Shown: positions 36,804 through 44,782, counted from the stretch's first letter. The stretch is 64,000 nucleotides of DNA from Yoonia litorea (GCF_900114675.1 NZ_FOZM01000005.1:1-64000), one strand, 5' to 3'. The notes: generated by a model not told the origin, from the letters alone. A program made the numbers and translations.

Positions 36804-36822
36804 TCCCACGCAGGAAGGTCAA
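36792..36822 (-). promoter_or_regulatory. Candidate CueR-type site at the Rieske gene
   Basis: Minus strand: -35 TTGACC (36817-36822), 19-bp spacer with TTCC-N7-GAAT, poor -10 GAAAAG. If used, transcription would begin near 36785, at the ATG of MEIDRSVNP, giving a leaderless message. Confidence 0.45.
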
Positions 36823-36862
36823 TAGCGTTGCTGACACCGTCAGGACTGACAGTGATGCTCCA

Positions 36863-37537
36863 TTAACTCACTTTTGCCCGGCCAGTTCGATGCCAAAGGG
36901 CACCAATGATAAGTGGGGTCGCCGTCATCAAACCCAAACCCAAAACAATCCATTCCGCTCGACCGAATTCACCTGACATGGCCTCTGCACCGAAGTGTGC
37001 AAGCACAAAACTTGCCGGCAAAATTCCCACCAGCGTGGCCACAAGAAAGCGCCACAAATGCAATCGGCTCAACCCAGCCGCATAGCTCATCGCATCGAAT
37101 GAGATGAAGGGTAGTAATCGAGAGCCAAAAACCGTCAGCATGAGCCAGTTCTGAGATCCCAAAAGACCATAGTTTGCCTTCTCTCCAAGCCAGCTCTCCA
37201 CCTGATCACGCGCGAGGTAGCGGGCAATCAGGAAAGCCATCAAGGCACCCAATTCCGACCCAATTGCAACGTAAATGGCACCAGCGACATGGCCGAAAGC
37301 TGCACCGCTGACCAATGCAACAGGTGCGCTAGGAATTGGACTGGCCACGACTGCGACCATCATCAAGACAATGATCAGCAACGGCCCCCATGGTCCGGCG
37401 GCGGCTATCCAGCTTTCAATAGTCTCCCTGCTGATCTCGGGCATGTAGCCAAGGACCCATGATCCGATTGCAGCGATGGCACCCATAATCAAGATCCCGA
37501 AGCCAACGTTGCGTAGACGATCAGTCCTAGAACGCAT
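36863..37537 (-). CDS. TVP38/TMEM64-family membrane protein
   Basis: 224 residues. Start 37537 chosen because the longer frame covers the preceding gene. About six helices with the family core: PIPSAPVALVSGAAFG, then GSELGALMAFLIARYLARD and FGSRLLPFISFDAMSYAAGL. DedA/SNARE-associated domain proteins of this type help move or flip lipids; the bacterial role is poorly known. It overlaps the 37527 gene by 11 bp and likely shares its promoter. Confidence 0.82.
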   Translation of the reverse strand: MRSRTDRLRNVGFGILIMGAIAAIGSWVLGYMPEISRETIESWIAAAGPWGPLLIIVLMMVAVVASPIPSAPVALVSGAAFGHVAGAIYVAIGSELGALMAFLIARYLARDQVESWLGEKANYGLLGSQNWLMLTVFGSRLLPFISFDAMSYAAGLSRLHLWRFLVATLVGILPASFVLAHFGAEAMSGEFGRAEWIVLGLGLMTATPLIIGALWHRTGRAKVS

Positions 37538-37937
37538 AGAGCACCACCAAAAACAGGGCGGCCAAAAGATCATAAACCACGCAGAATGGAACATACCAAC
37601 GCGGAACCGGTGCGCCAATGATGGGTCTGTGATGTAGAAAGTCCCAGAGCGCATGGAACGTCAAACCAAGCGGGATTGCGATCCAGTGCCACAATAGACC
37701 GGCGAGGGCCGCCATCCCGAACAGGATGGCGACCAAAAGCTCCAGCACCATTGTCCGGATGTCCTGCGCACTGGCACCAAAGCCGATATATGCGCCACCA
37801 ATCAGCGCAAGTGTCATGGCCGCAATCGCTACCGAAACACTCTCACTGACCACCAAGTGCACTGGGGCAGAAAGGAGAAACAGAAATCCGCCAACAATGG
37901 CTGGACGGTGGATATGAATTTGAGACTGCATTCCCAT
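37527..37937 (-). CDS. Small multi-pass membrane protein (DUF6010-like)
   Basis: 136 residues, four helices. The C-terminal half has GLTFHALWDFLHHRP and RWYVPFCVVYDLLAALFLV, with conserved His/Trp/Asp that resembles DUF6010 proteins. Function unknown. It starts the unit with the TVP38 gene, and a CueR-like site is 25 bp upstream, so the pair may be copper-induced. A second ATG two codons on (37931) is equally likely. Confidence 0.6.
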   Translation of the reverse strand: MGMQSQIHIHRPAIVGGFLFLLSAPVHLVVSESVSVAIAAMTLALIGGAYIGFGASAQDIRTMVLELLVAILFGMAALAGLLWHWIAIPLGLTFHALWDFLHHRPIIGAPVPRWYVPFCVVYDLLAALFLVVLYAF

Positions 37938-37961
37938 CTTTCAAGCTGAGTGATGAAGCCC

Positions 37962-37992
37962 GTCTTCATGCTTCCAGCGGATGTAAGGTCAA
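37962..37992 (-). promoter_or_regulatory. Candidate CueR-type site before the 37527 gene
   Basis: Minus strand: -35 TTGACC (37987-37992), 19-bp spacer with TTAC-N7-GGAA, poor -10 GAAGAC. The first half of the dyad is degraded compared with 21040 and 36118. Confidence 0.45.
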
Positions 37993-38055
37993 GCACTATT
38001 TTCCAGCATTGTGGCAGCCGATATGGCAGGACGGATGCTTTGCCAGCCTCGCGCT

Positions 38056-38523
38056 TCAGGCAAGCACCTCTGGTAGCGTCGCCAGCGCTAATTCCAAATC
38101 AACGATTGGAAGGCCGGCCGCAATCCAGCCAGGCCCCAAAGACGAGCCCAACATTCCTTCTGAGACATCAATAAACCCGCTATAACCAGCCTGGCGCAGG
38201 CTGCGCATCACGCTGCCGGATCTGCCGCCTGTTGCGCATGTCAGCGCAACCGGTCGTCCACCTGCAAGCTCACGCGCGGCAAACAGCCGTTCTGAAAAGC
38301 GGTCTTCATGAAGACTGATAGGCCATGCACCTTCTGCAATGCCCGTTTCTGCCCATTCTGCCCGTGAGCGTATATCGATTAAACGGATTTGATCGGTGAT
38401 CAGGCCGTCATATGTTTGGCCAACTGACCAGACATCTGCAGTTTGTGCGAAGCCGACTGACGGTGCGGCCACCATGGCGGCCAGCGCGGTCAAAGCCCTG
38501 CGGCGATTAATATGGTTCATCAT
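38056..38523 (-). CDS. Exported rhodanese-domain protein
   Basis: 155 residues. Tat-like signal NRRRALTALAAMVAAPSVGFA, then a single rhodanese domain with RLIDIRSRAEWAETGIAEGA and the active-site loop LTCATGGRSGSVM containing the catalytic Cys. Periplasmic sulfur transfer, or binding of Cu by the loop Cys, is plausible. RBS AAAGGA. 15 bp after the EF-hand gene on the same strand, so probably one operon. Confidence 0.85.
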   Translation of the reverse strand: MMNHINRRRALTALAAMVAAPSVGFAQTADVWSVGQTYDGLITDQIRLIDIRSRAEWAETGIAEGAWPISLHEDRFSERLFAARELAGGRPVALTCATGGRSGSVMRSLRQAGYSGFIDVSEGMLGSSLGPGWIAAGLPIVDLELALATLPEVLA

Positions 38524-38538
38524 GCTTGGTCCTTTGCA

Positions 38539-39102
38539 TCAATTGTCATTCCCGTGATGATCCGCAGCCCCACCTGCCGGCGCTTGACGCATGGCGCCGA
38601 TCCTTTGACCTGCCGCTTGCATCTCTTGTTGGGTGACTTGGCCATCGGCATCCGCATCAAGGTGCTGAAACCGGTCAACCATACGGTCACGTACAGCATT
38701 TGTGTGCAGCGCCTCGAATTCTTCAAGCGTCAAGACACCATCTGCATTTGCGTCAAACTCTTCCAACTTGACCTCCATATGGGGTGCCATGTTCTCTGGA
38801 TCGCCGCCAGGCATCATCATGTACATCATGTCACTGTCCATCATTCCCATGCGATCGTCACCGGACATCATACCCATCTGACCGTGACCGCCCATCATGG
38901 ACTGATGCATGCGCATCATCATTTGCATCATATCCATCATCGCGGGATCGCCGCCCATACCCATGCTTCCGGGACCGCCGGATTGTGTCATCATATCCAT
39001 GCCCTGATCGGCACCAGCGCCATGATCTTCGTTGGCAATAGCGGCCTGTGTAACACCTGCGGAAATCACAACAGCAGCAATCAAAGTACGTTTTCTAGGC
39101 AT
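38539..39102 (-). CDS. Exported Met-rich EF-hand protein
   Basis: 187 residues. Start 39102 has AAAGGA six bases upstream; a longer frame has no such site. Signal peptide to about residue 22 (ending AAIANE), then about 90 residues extraordinarily rich in Met, Gly, Asp and His (MMDMMQMMMRMHQSMMGG), then two EF-hands DANADGVLTLEEF and DADADGQVTQQEM. It resembles CopK/PcoE-type copper buffers joined to a calcium-binding pair. Operon with rhodanese. Response-regulator boxes upstream. Confidence 0.82.
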   Translation of the reverse strand: MPRKRTLIAAVVISAGVTQAAIANEDHGAGADQGMDMMTQSGGPGSMGMGGDPAMMDMMQMMMRMHQSMMGGHGQMGMMSGDDRMGMMDSDMMYMMMPGGDPENMAPHMEVKLEEFDANADGVLTLEEFEALHTNAVRDRMVDRFQHLDADADGQVTQQEMQAAGQRIGAMRQAPAGGAADHHGNDN

Positions 39103-39175
39103 TTTCATTCCTTTCAGTCTGCAGCGTAGATATCGGAACAAATACCTCACGTATGAAGACGTCCGCGGCGTGTGT

Positions 39176-39220
39176 TTTGTAATTATTTGTCTGCGGCGAT
39201 GGTTACAAATGGTGACAAAC
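39176..39220. promoter_or_regulatory. Paired response-regulator boxes between EF-hand gene and ccmF
   Basis: Minus strand copy GACAAATAATTACAAAAC (39176-39193) faces the EF-hand gene; plus strand copy GGTTACAAATGGTGACAAAC (39201-39220) faces ccmF. In each the ACA half-sites are 10 bp apart, with one of the two TACA cores changed to GACA. Confidence 0.45.
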
Positions 39221-39300
39221 CGACCCCTAACGACACACAATGAGTGTTGTTAGACAGGGCTTACGCGGCAGACGTGCCGTGGCAGCCGAAGGAACCGTAG

Positions 39301-41313
39301 ATGACACCAGAGATTGGTCACTTTGCCCTCGCCCTCGCGTTGGCAATGGCGCTTGTTCAGAGTTTGTTGCCCATGTTGGGGGCGGCCCGCGGCAACCTCT
39401 TATGGATGCAATCTGCCAAATGGTCGGCTTTGGGTCAGGTCTTTTTCACCGCCATCGCGTTTCTTGCGTTGCTGCAGGCCTTCGTGACGAGTGACTTCAC
39501 GGTCAAAAACGTGGTCGAAAACTCTCACTCACTCAAACCTATGCTTTTCAAGATCGCAGGCACCTGGGGCAGCCACGAAGGTTCTCTCTTACTTTGGGTT
39601 TTGATCCTGACTGTTTTTGGTGCGGCAGTATCAGTTTTTGGAACCAATATCCCTGAACAACTCAAAGCGCGCACCCTGTCGGTGCAGGCTTGGATCAGCG
39701 TGGGGTTCTTTACGTTCATGTTGTTCACTTCGAACCCGTTTGACCGTGTTTTCCCACCGCCCCTGGATGGTGAAGACTTGAATCCTCTGCTGCAGGACGT
39801 GGGTTTGGCAATGCACCCGCCGCTCTTATACATCGGGTATGTCGGTTTCTCGATCGTCTTTTCTTTTGCCGTTGCCGCCCTGATCGAGGGTCGGGTCGAT
39901 GCGGCGTGGGCACGATGGGTCCGCCCCTGGACGCTGGCCGCTTGGCTAAGCCTCACAGCAGGCATCGCACTCGGGTCCTGGTGGGCGTATTATGAACTCG
40001 GGTGGGGCGGATGGTGGTTCTGGGACCCGGTAGAGAACGTGAGCTTCATGCCATGGCTACTGGGAACTGCTTTACTGCATTCAGCCATCGTTACTGAGAA
40101 ACGGGATGCCTTCAAAAGTTGGACCATTCTGTTGGCAATCCTGACCTTTTCGTTGTCGCTTTTGGGAACGTTCATTGTGCGGTCAGGCTTGCTCACCTCT
40201 GTCCATGCTTTTGCTGTAGACCCAGAACGTGGTTTGTACATCCTTGGGCTACTTGCTGTTTCAATCGGCGGCTCGCTCGCGCTATTTGCGTGGCGGGCAC
40301 CGACAATGGAACCCGGCGGGATTTTCAAGCCGATCAGCCGCGAGGCGGGCCTGCTCATCAACAACCTGATCCTAGCGACCGCGACAGGCATCGTTCTGTT
40401 TGGAACGCTCTACCCGTTGTTTTATGAAGCTTTGACCGGCGGACAAAAACTATCGGTAGGTCCCCCTTTCTTTGATGCGGCTTTCATCCCGATCATGCTT
40501 CCGCTGGTCGTCGTGATGGGCATAGGTCCCTTCCTTTCGTGGAAGCGCGCTGACCTGCCCGGTGTGCTGCAAAGATTGCGGTTTGTTGCTGTTCTTGCCG
40601 TGCTGGCGACGCTCCTTGTGTGGTATGTCGTCCGTGGGGGGCCAGTCCTTGGCTATCTGTCCATTCTGGTCGCGATCTGGCTATTCGCTGCTACGCTGAA
40701 AGAATGGGCGACGCGGATCAAACTGTTCGACGCACCATTCACAGAGTCACGCCGACGCGCGCGGAATCTACCACGCGCTGTTTACGGAATGTCACTGGCA
40801 CATGCTGGCCTTGCCGTTGCGATGTTCGGGTTCATCGGGTCCAGTGTTTGGAAAAGCGAGCAAATCATCTTTGTCGAACCCGGACGCCAAATTGAGATTG
40901 CTGGGTTTGATGTCACATTTGAGGGGTTAGAGCGCGTTCGAGGCCCAAACTATGTTGCAGATCGCGGCACACTTACGGTCATGCGCGACGGGCAGTTCAT
41001 CACCGAACTTTATCCTGAAAATCGCTACTATCCGGTCGCGGAAAGCAACACGACAGAAAGCGCGATCCGTTCAACGCTGGCAGGCGACCTTTATGCATCC
41101 ATTGCGAGGCCTGCATCCGCAGAGGCTGGGGCAGGGGGGGCTTTGACCTTGCGTATTCTCTATGAGCCATTGGTCAACTTCATCTGGATCGGGTCGGTGA
41201 TGTTAGTGCTTGGCGGTCTCTTCTCTCTTTCAGATCGACGACTGCGGGTCGGGGCCCCAACGCGGGGAACGCCACAAAGGGCAGCAGGTCCTGCTAGGGT
41301 TCCGGCAGAATAG
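39301..41313 (+). CDS. ccmF: Haem lyase subunit CcmF
   Basis: 670 residues, about 15 helices. WWD haem-handling motif at 235-252 (WGGWWFWDPVENVSFMPW), with conserved His on each side (MHPPLLYIGYVG and LLTSVHAFAVDPERG). It joins haem to apocytochrome c with CcmH. First of a ccmF-ccmG-ccmH-ccmI cluster with tight spacing (2, -4 and -1 bp). Only these late-stage genes are here; ccmABCDE are absent. Confidence 0.95.
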   Translation: MTPEIGHFALALALAMALVQSLLPMLGAARGNLLWMQSAKWSALGQVFFTAIAFLALLQAFVTSDFTVKNVVENSHSLKPMLFKIAGTWGSHEGSLLLWVLILTVFGAAVSVFGTNIPEQLKARTLSVQAWISVGFFTFMLFTSNPFDRVFPPPLDGEDLNPLLQDVGLAMHPPLLYIGYVGFSIVFSFAVAALIEGRVDAAWARWVRPWTLAAWLSLTAGIALGSWWAYYELGWGGWWFWDPVENVSFMPWLLGTALLHSAIVTEKRDAFKSWTILLAILTFSLSLLGTFIVRSGLLTSVHAFAVDPERGLYILGLLAVSIGGSLALFAWRAPTMEPGGIFKPISREAGLLINNLILATATGIVLFGTLYPLFYEALTGGQKLSVGPPFFDAAFIPIMLPLVVVMGIGPFLSWKRADLPGVLQRLRFVAVLAVLATLLVWYVVRGGPVLGYLSILVAIWLFAATLKEWATRIKLFDAPFTESRRRARNLPRAVYGMSLAHAGLAVAMFGFIGSSVWKSEQIIFVEPGRQIEIAGFDVTFEGLERVRGPNYVADRGTLTVMRDGQFITELYPENRYYPVAESNTTESAIRSTLAGDLYASIARPASAEAGAGGALTLRILYEPLVNFIWIGSVMLVLGGLFSLSDRRLRVGAPTRGTPQRAAGPARVPAE

Positions 41314-41315
41314 AC

Positions 41316-41882
41316 ATGGTTCGTGCACTTGCTGCCATTCCGTTTTTGATCGCGGTCATTTTTGGTGGGTTCTTTTTGTGGGGCCTTGATCCGGACCGTG
41401 ATCCCAACGACATACCGTCTGTCCTCATTTCCCAGGCAGTGCCGTATTTTGCCTTGGCCCAGGTCGAGGGCCTGCAAACCGCAAGTTTTGGACGTGATGA
41501 TCTGATGGGGAATCCAAGCCCTGTGATTGTGAACGTCTTTGCGTCATGGTGTGTCCCTTGTCGCGCAGAACATGCGGTACTGACTGATCTTGTGGAAAGC
41601 GATGGCCAACGACTGTTTGGTATCAATTACAAAGACAAACCCGAAGATGCGACGCGCTGGTTGGCCGAATTGGGAAATCCATATGAAAGGATCGGCGCAG
41701 ATAGCACCGGCAGGGCCGGCATTGAGTGGGGCATCTCTGGCGTGCCGGAAACCTTCATTGTCGGGCCGGATGGCACAGTCCTCTACAGATTTGTCGGGCC
41801 GGTTGTTGGAAACGACGCAGTCGCAGATTTCAGACAGGCGCTTGTGCAAGCGGGTGCGCTAGAAAATGAGGCAGGCGGATGA
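41316..41882 (+). CDS. ccmG: CcmG/DsbE thiol-disulfide protein
   Basis: 188 residues. One N-terminal anchor helix (LAAIPFLIAVIFGGFFLWGL), thioredoxin fold with WCVPC (FASWCVPCRAEH), and the GVPETFIVGPDG segment with the cis-Pro typical of CcmG. It keeps haem-site Cys reduced before attachment. Its stop overlaps the ccmH start by four bases. Confidence 0.94.
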   Translation: MVRALAAIPFLIAVIFGGFFLWGLDPDRDPNDIPSVLISQAVPYFALAQVEGLQTASFGRDDLMGNPSPVIVNVFASWCVPCRAEHAVLTDLVESDGQRLFGINYKDKPEDATRWLAELGNPYERIGADSTGRAGIEWGISGVPETFIVGPDGTVLYRFVGPVVGNDAVADFRQALVQAGALENEAGG

Positions 41883-42346
41883 AGCTCCTTGCAACCATTA
41901 TCTTGTTGCTGATCCCCATGTCAGTGTTTGCAGTCGAGCCAGATGAAATCCTGCAGGATCCGATGCTTGAACAACGTGCTCGGGAAATCTCGAAAGAGCT
42001 TCGCTGTGTCGTCTGCCAAAATCAGGACATTGACAGCTCAAACGCCGGCGTTGCGCGTGATCTGCGCATCCTTGTCAGAGAGCGGCTTGTCGCGGGGGAT
42101 ACCGATGAAGAAGTCATCAGCTATATCCACGCACGCTATGGCGACTATGTTTTGATGCGACCACCATTCAACGCCACGACTGCCGCCTTGTGGCTTGCGC
42201 CATTCATCCTTGCCGCCGTGTCATTGCTGATCGGTTGGTGGGTCCTTTCAACCAGCCGCAAGCGTCGCACTTCTGTCCGTCTTTCTGCCAAGGAAGAGGC
42301 TGAGGTCGCCCGCTATATTGAAGCCAAAAAGGCAGGAGAACCGTAA
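41879..42346 (+). CDS. ccmH: Cytochrome c maturation protein CcmH
   Basis: 155 residues. Signal peptide, CcmH domain with LRCVVCQNQDIDSSNAGVA containing the redox CxxC, DLRILVRERLVAGDTDEEV, and one C-terminal membrane helix (LAPFILAAVSLLIGWWVL). It reduces apocytochrome thiols and works with CcmF. Next gene ccmI starts on the last base of its stop. Confidence 0.94.
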   Translation: MKLLATIILLLIPMSVFAVEPDEILQDPMLEQRAREISKELRCVVCQNQDIDSSNAGVARDLRILVRERLVAGDTDEEVISYIHARYGDYVLMRPPFNATTAALWLAPFILAAVSLLIGWWVLSTSRKRRTSVRLSAKEEAEVARYIEAKKAGEP

Positions 42347-43503
42347 TGCTGTGGCTGCTCATCGGAGTGCTTTCGCTTCTCGCACTCACACTGATGGTTT
42401 TGCCGATACGGTCTGTAGCCCCGATCAGTGCCGATACCGAAGACAACGTGGCCGCAGTGCTCTTGGACCAATTGGAGGAGGTGCAACGCGATCTAGATCG
42501 TGGCATCATTTCTCAAACAGAGGCAGCCGCCGCCACCCAGGAAATCAAGCGCCGTATCTTGATGCAATCCCGCAAAGCGGGATCACGCCACATTGCAACA
42601 GGCACTAGCGGTCGCGGTGTTCTGGTGGTTGGGGCGTTCTTCGTGCCGCTCTTCGCGGTTTCATACTACATGCTCATGGGGTCGCCACAGATTGACGGTC
42701 TGGCATTCGCCGATCGTGCAGAAGAACGCCAAGAGGCTGCACAGATCACTGATCTATCGGCGCAGCTATATGATCGGCTTGTCAATGAGCCTGATGGCGG
42801 TCCAAGCGAGGGTTGGATGCTGCTAGGGCAAACCTATTTGCGCATGGGCAAATTTCAGGATGCTGCCGACGCGTTCAAGGTCGTTTCCGAACGCCCGGAG
42901 GCAGACTCGGGTGTCTTCTCAATGCTGTCAGAAGCCCTGATTTACGCCGAAAACGGTGTGGTCACACCGCCAGCCGAAGCCGCTGTCGATCGCGCAATCG
43001 CATTAAATCCCGAGAACCCGGCGGCCGTTTACTACAAGGCAGTTGCGTTGTCCCAAAAGGGTGAGCCTCAGGAAGGATACGATCTGCTGCTGTCCCGTCT
43101 GAATTCTGCCGACGGGTTCTATCCCTGGATGGAAAGCCTTGTGGCAGAAGCCAATCGGATCGGCGCCGGTATAGGAAAGCCGCCTCTGCAATTGGCCGAT
43201 TTCGCCCCGATGATGGACGCTCCCGGACCCAGTGCCGAAGATGTCGTGAACGCACAAGAGATGTCAGAAGAAGATAGAAGTGCATTTATCTTGTCTATGG
43301 TCACCCGTTTGGCGGATCGTCTTGAAAACGAACCCGATGACCTTGATGGCTGGATGCGGCTGGGAAATGCATATTCGGTGTTGGGTGAAACCGAGGCAGC
43401 AATCTCAGCATATGAACGCGCAGACGCACTTGTCGCAACCATCGCAGACAACGATCCAAGAAGACAGGAGATAACCAATGCACTGTCTCGGCTGAGGCGT
43501 TGA
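42346..43503 (+). CDS. ccmI: Cytochrome c maturation protein CcmI
   Basis: 385 residues. Two helices near the N-terminus (LLIGVLSLLALTLMVLPI and GVLVVGAFFVPLFAVSYYML) with a Leu-zipper-like cytoplasmic loop between, then a periplasmic TPR domain (GWMLLGQTYLRMGKFQDAA, GWMRLGNAYSVLGETEAAI) that acts as chaperone for the apocytochrome C-terminus. Alphaproteobacterial CcmI architecture. Confidence 0.9.
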   Translation: MLWLLIGVLSLLALTLMVLPIRSVAPISADTEDNVAAVLLDQLEEVQRDLDRGIISQTEAAAATQEIKRRILMQSRKAGSRHIATGTSGRGVLVVGAFFVPLFAVSYYMLMGSPQIDGLAFADRAEERQEAAQITDLSAQLYDRLVNEPDGGPSEGWMLLGQTYLRMGKFQDAADAFKVVSERPEADSGVFSMLSEALIYAENGVVTPPAEAAVDRAIALNPENPAAVYYKAVALSQKGEPQEGYDLLLSRLNSADGFYPWMESLVAEANRIGAGIGKPPLQLADFAPMMDAPGPSAEDVVNAQEMSEEDRSAFILSMVTRLADRLENEPDDLDGWMRLGNAYSVLGETEAAISAYERADALVATIADNDPRRQEITNALSRLRR

Positions 43504-43662
43504 TGCGAGCAGAAGCAGGTTCTGCGCGCGACGAGCCACTTCTTAGCGATTTACTGATGCGAAAAGCTCTGTTTCCCGCATCTGGCGCGTTACCATTGAA
43601 CGGTTTGGGAAGCGACGTTAGTGTTTTTGGCAATAGAGACCTCATCAAAGGGGCTTAGAGCA

Positions 43663-44172
43663 GTGCATTATCGATTTCCACGCCGCACAATCCTGTTGGG
43701 CGTTTTGACCGCTTTTGTGTCTGGTTGTGCAAGCAAGTTCCGGACCTACAGTGGGCCACAGGTGACCCAAATACGCGTTTACAAGAGCAGGCGTTTGCTT
43801 GTGCTTGATGGTGCGGAAGGTGTTGTGCGCAGGTTTCCGATGGGCCTCGGCTTTGCCCCGGAAGGCCACAAGCAGTTCGAAGGGGACGGCCGGACGCCAG
43901 AGGGCTCTTATGTTATTGACCGTCGAAACCCCAATAGCCTGTTTCATCTTTCCATCGGCATATCTTACCCCAATGAGGCAGACATCGCATATGCGCGGGC
44001 CCAAGGTCGCTCTCCGGGCGGCGATATCTTCGTTCACGGTGGGCCGCGTCCCGGTATCGATCCCACAGATAAGCGGGATTGGACCGCAGGGTGTATCGCG
44101 GTCACAGACAGGGAGATCGAAGACATCTACGCCATGGTCAATGACGGGACACCAATCAACATCTACGCATAG
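43663..44172 (+). CDS. L,D-transpeptidase 3 (lipoprotein-type)
   Basis: 169 residues. GTG at 43663 (GGGG upstream) is preferred over the frame start at 43621. Signal FPRRTILLGVLTAFVSGC ends in a lipobox-like VSGC. YkuD domain with IFVHGGPRPG and WTAGCIAVTD carrying the catalytic Cys, followed by REIEDIYAMV. Residues around the Cys differ from copies 1 and 2, so it is a different subfamily. It may make or edit peptidoglycan cross-links or, as in DpaA-type members, detach wall-linked proteins. 159 bp after ccmI. Confidence 0.8.
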   Translation: MHYRFPRRTILLGVLTAFVSGCASKFRTYSGPQVTQIRVYKSRRLLVLDGAEGVVRRFPMGLGFAPEGHKQFEGDGRTPEGSYVIDRRNPNSLFHLSIGISYPNEADIAYARAQGRSPGGDIFVHGGPRPGIDPTDKRDWTAGCIAVTDREIEDIYAMVNDGTPINIYA

Positions 44173-44509
44173 GTGATCCGTTGTCTGGTCACTAAGCGTC
44201 AGTCAAAGAGTACTGCATCGTTCTCCGAAGGCAAATCAAAGCTTACCTCCTGGATCGAAATCTCCTTTATTGCCTCTATTGAAAAACCTATGGCGTAGGG
44301 CTCTTGCATAAAGTCGTGTTTGTTGCGGTTCTTCGTGGCTTAGCGGTTTTGAGCGTGGTGAGGCTCGTCTCTGCCTTGCGCTGTGAAATACCTGGCTGAG
44401 CTCATGCTGTTCAACGGACGATTTCACAGGAATGCTAGCTTTGGTGCTGATCCTGTCGGCAACTGCAACTTCACCAATGTAACGATACCATCCGTCAACG
44501 ATTGGTAAC
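44173..44509. other. 337-bp region without a supportable gene
   Basis: Between L,D-transpeptidase 3 and the CsoR-like gene. A 100-codon minus-strand frame (44236-44538) exists but overlaps the repressor gene, has an arginine-rich composition unlike its neighbours and resembles no family. The sequence could be a degraded transposase or simply intergenic DNA. Confidence 0.4.
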
Positions 44510-44782
44510 TTAACCCCGGGCCTTATCCAGCAATTCAAGCAATTCTATGAATTTGGTCCGCTGGTCTTCTCGATCGCCTGAGGCAATCGCATCTTCAATA
44601 CAACGCGACGCGTGATCATCAATAACGAGCTTCTCGACCCCTTTTAGCGCTGCGCGCACTGCTGCGACTTGCGTCAAAACATCAACACAATAGCGATCCT
44701 CTTCAACCATCCGGGCGATCCCTCGGACCTGCCCCTCCAGGCGTCTGAGACGTTTCAAAACAGCTTCACGGTTTTCGTGCAT
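44510..44782 (-). CDS. CsoR/RcnR-family repressor
   Basis: 90 residues of the DUF156 helical family. Start 44782 with AAGGAAG upstream. Starts MHENREAVLKRLRRLEGQVR; the metal-site residues are Cys in YCVDVLTQ and His and Cys in DDHASRCIED, the C-H-C pattern of copper-sensing CsoR rather than the RcnR nickel pattern. It should repress in the absence of Cu(I). Divergent from the DUF305 gene, with a palindromic operator in the gap. Confidence 0.85.
   Translation of the reverse strand: MHENREAVLKRLRRLEGQVRGIARMVEEDRYCVDVLTQVAAVRAALKGVEKLVIDDHASRCIEDAIASGDREDQRTKFIELLELLDKARG

Noticed and set aside
44236-44538. 100-codon minus-strand frame that could be a transposase remnant, with GGCTCTTGCATAAA resembling an insertion-sequence end
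   Set aside because: No matching second end, no catalytic motif, and the frame runs into the CsoR gene.
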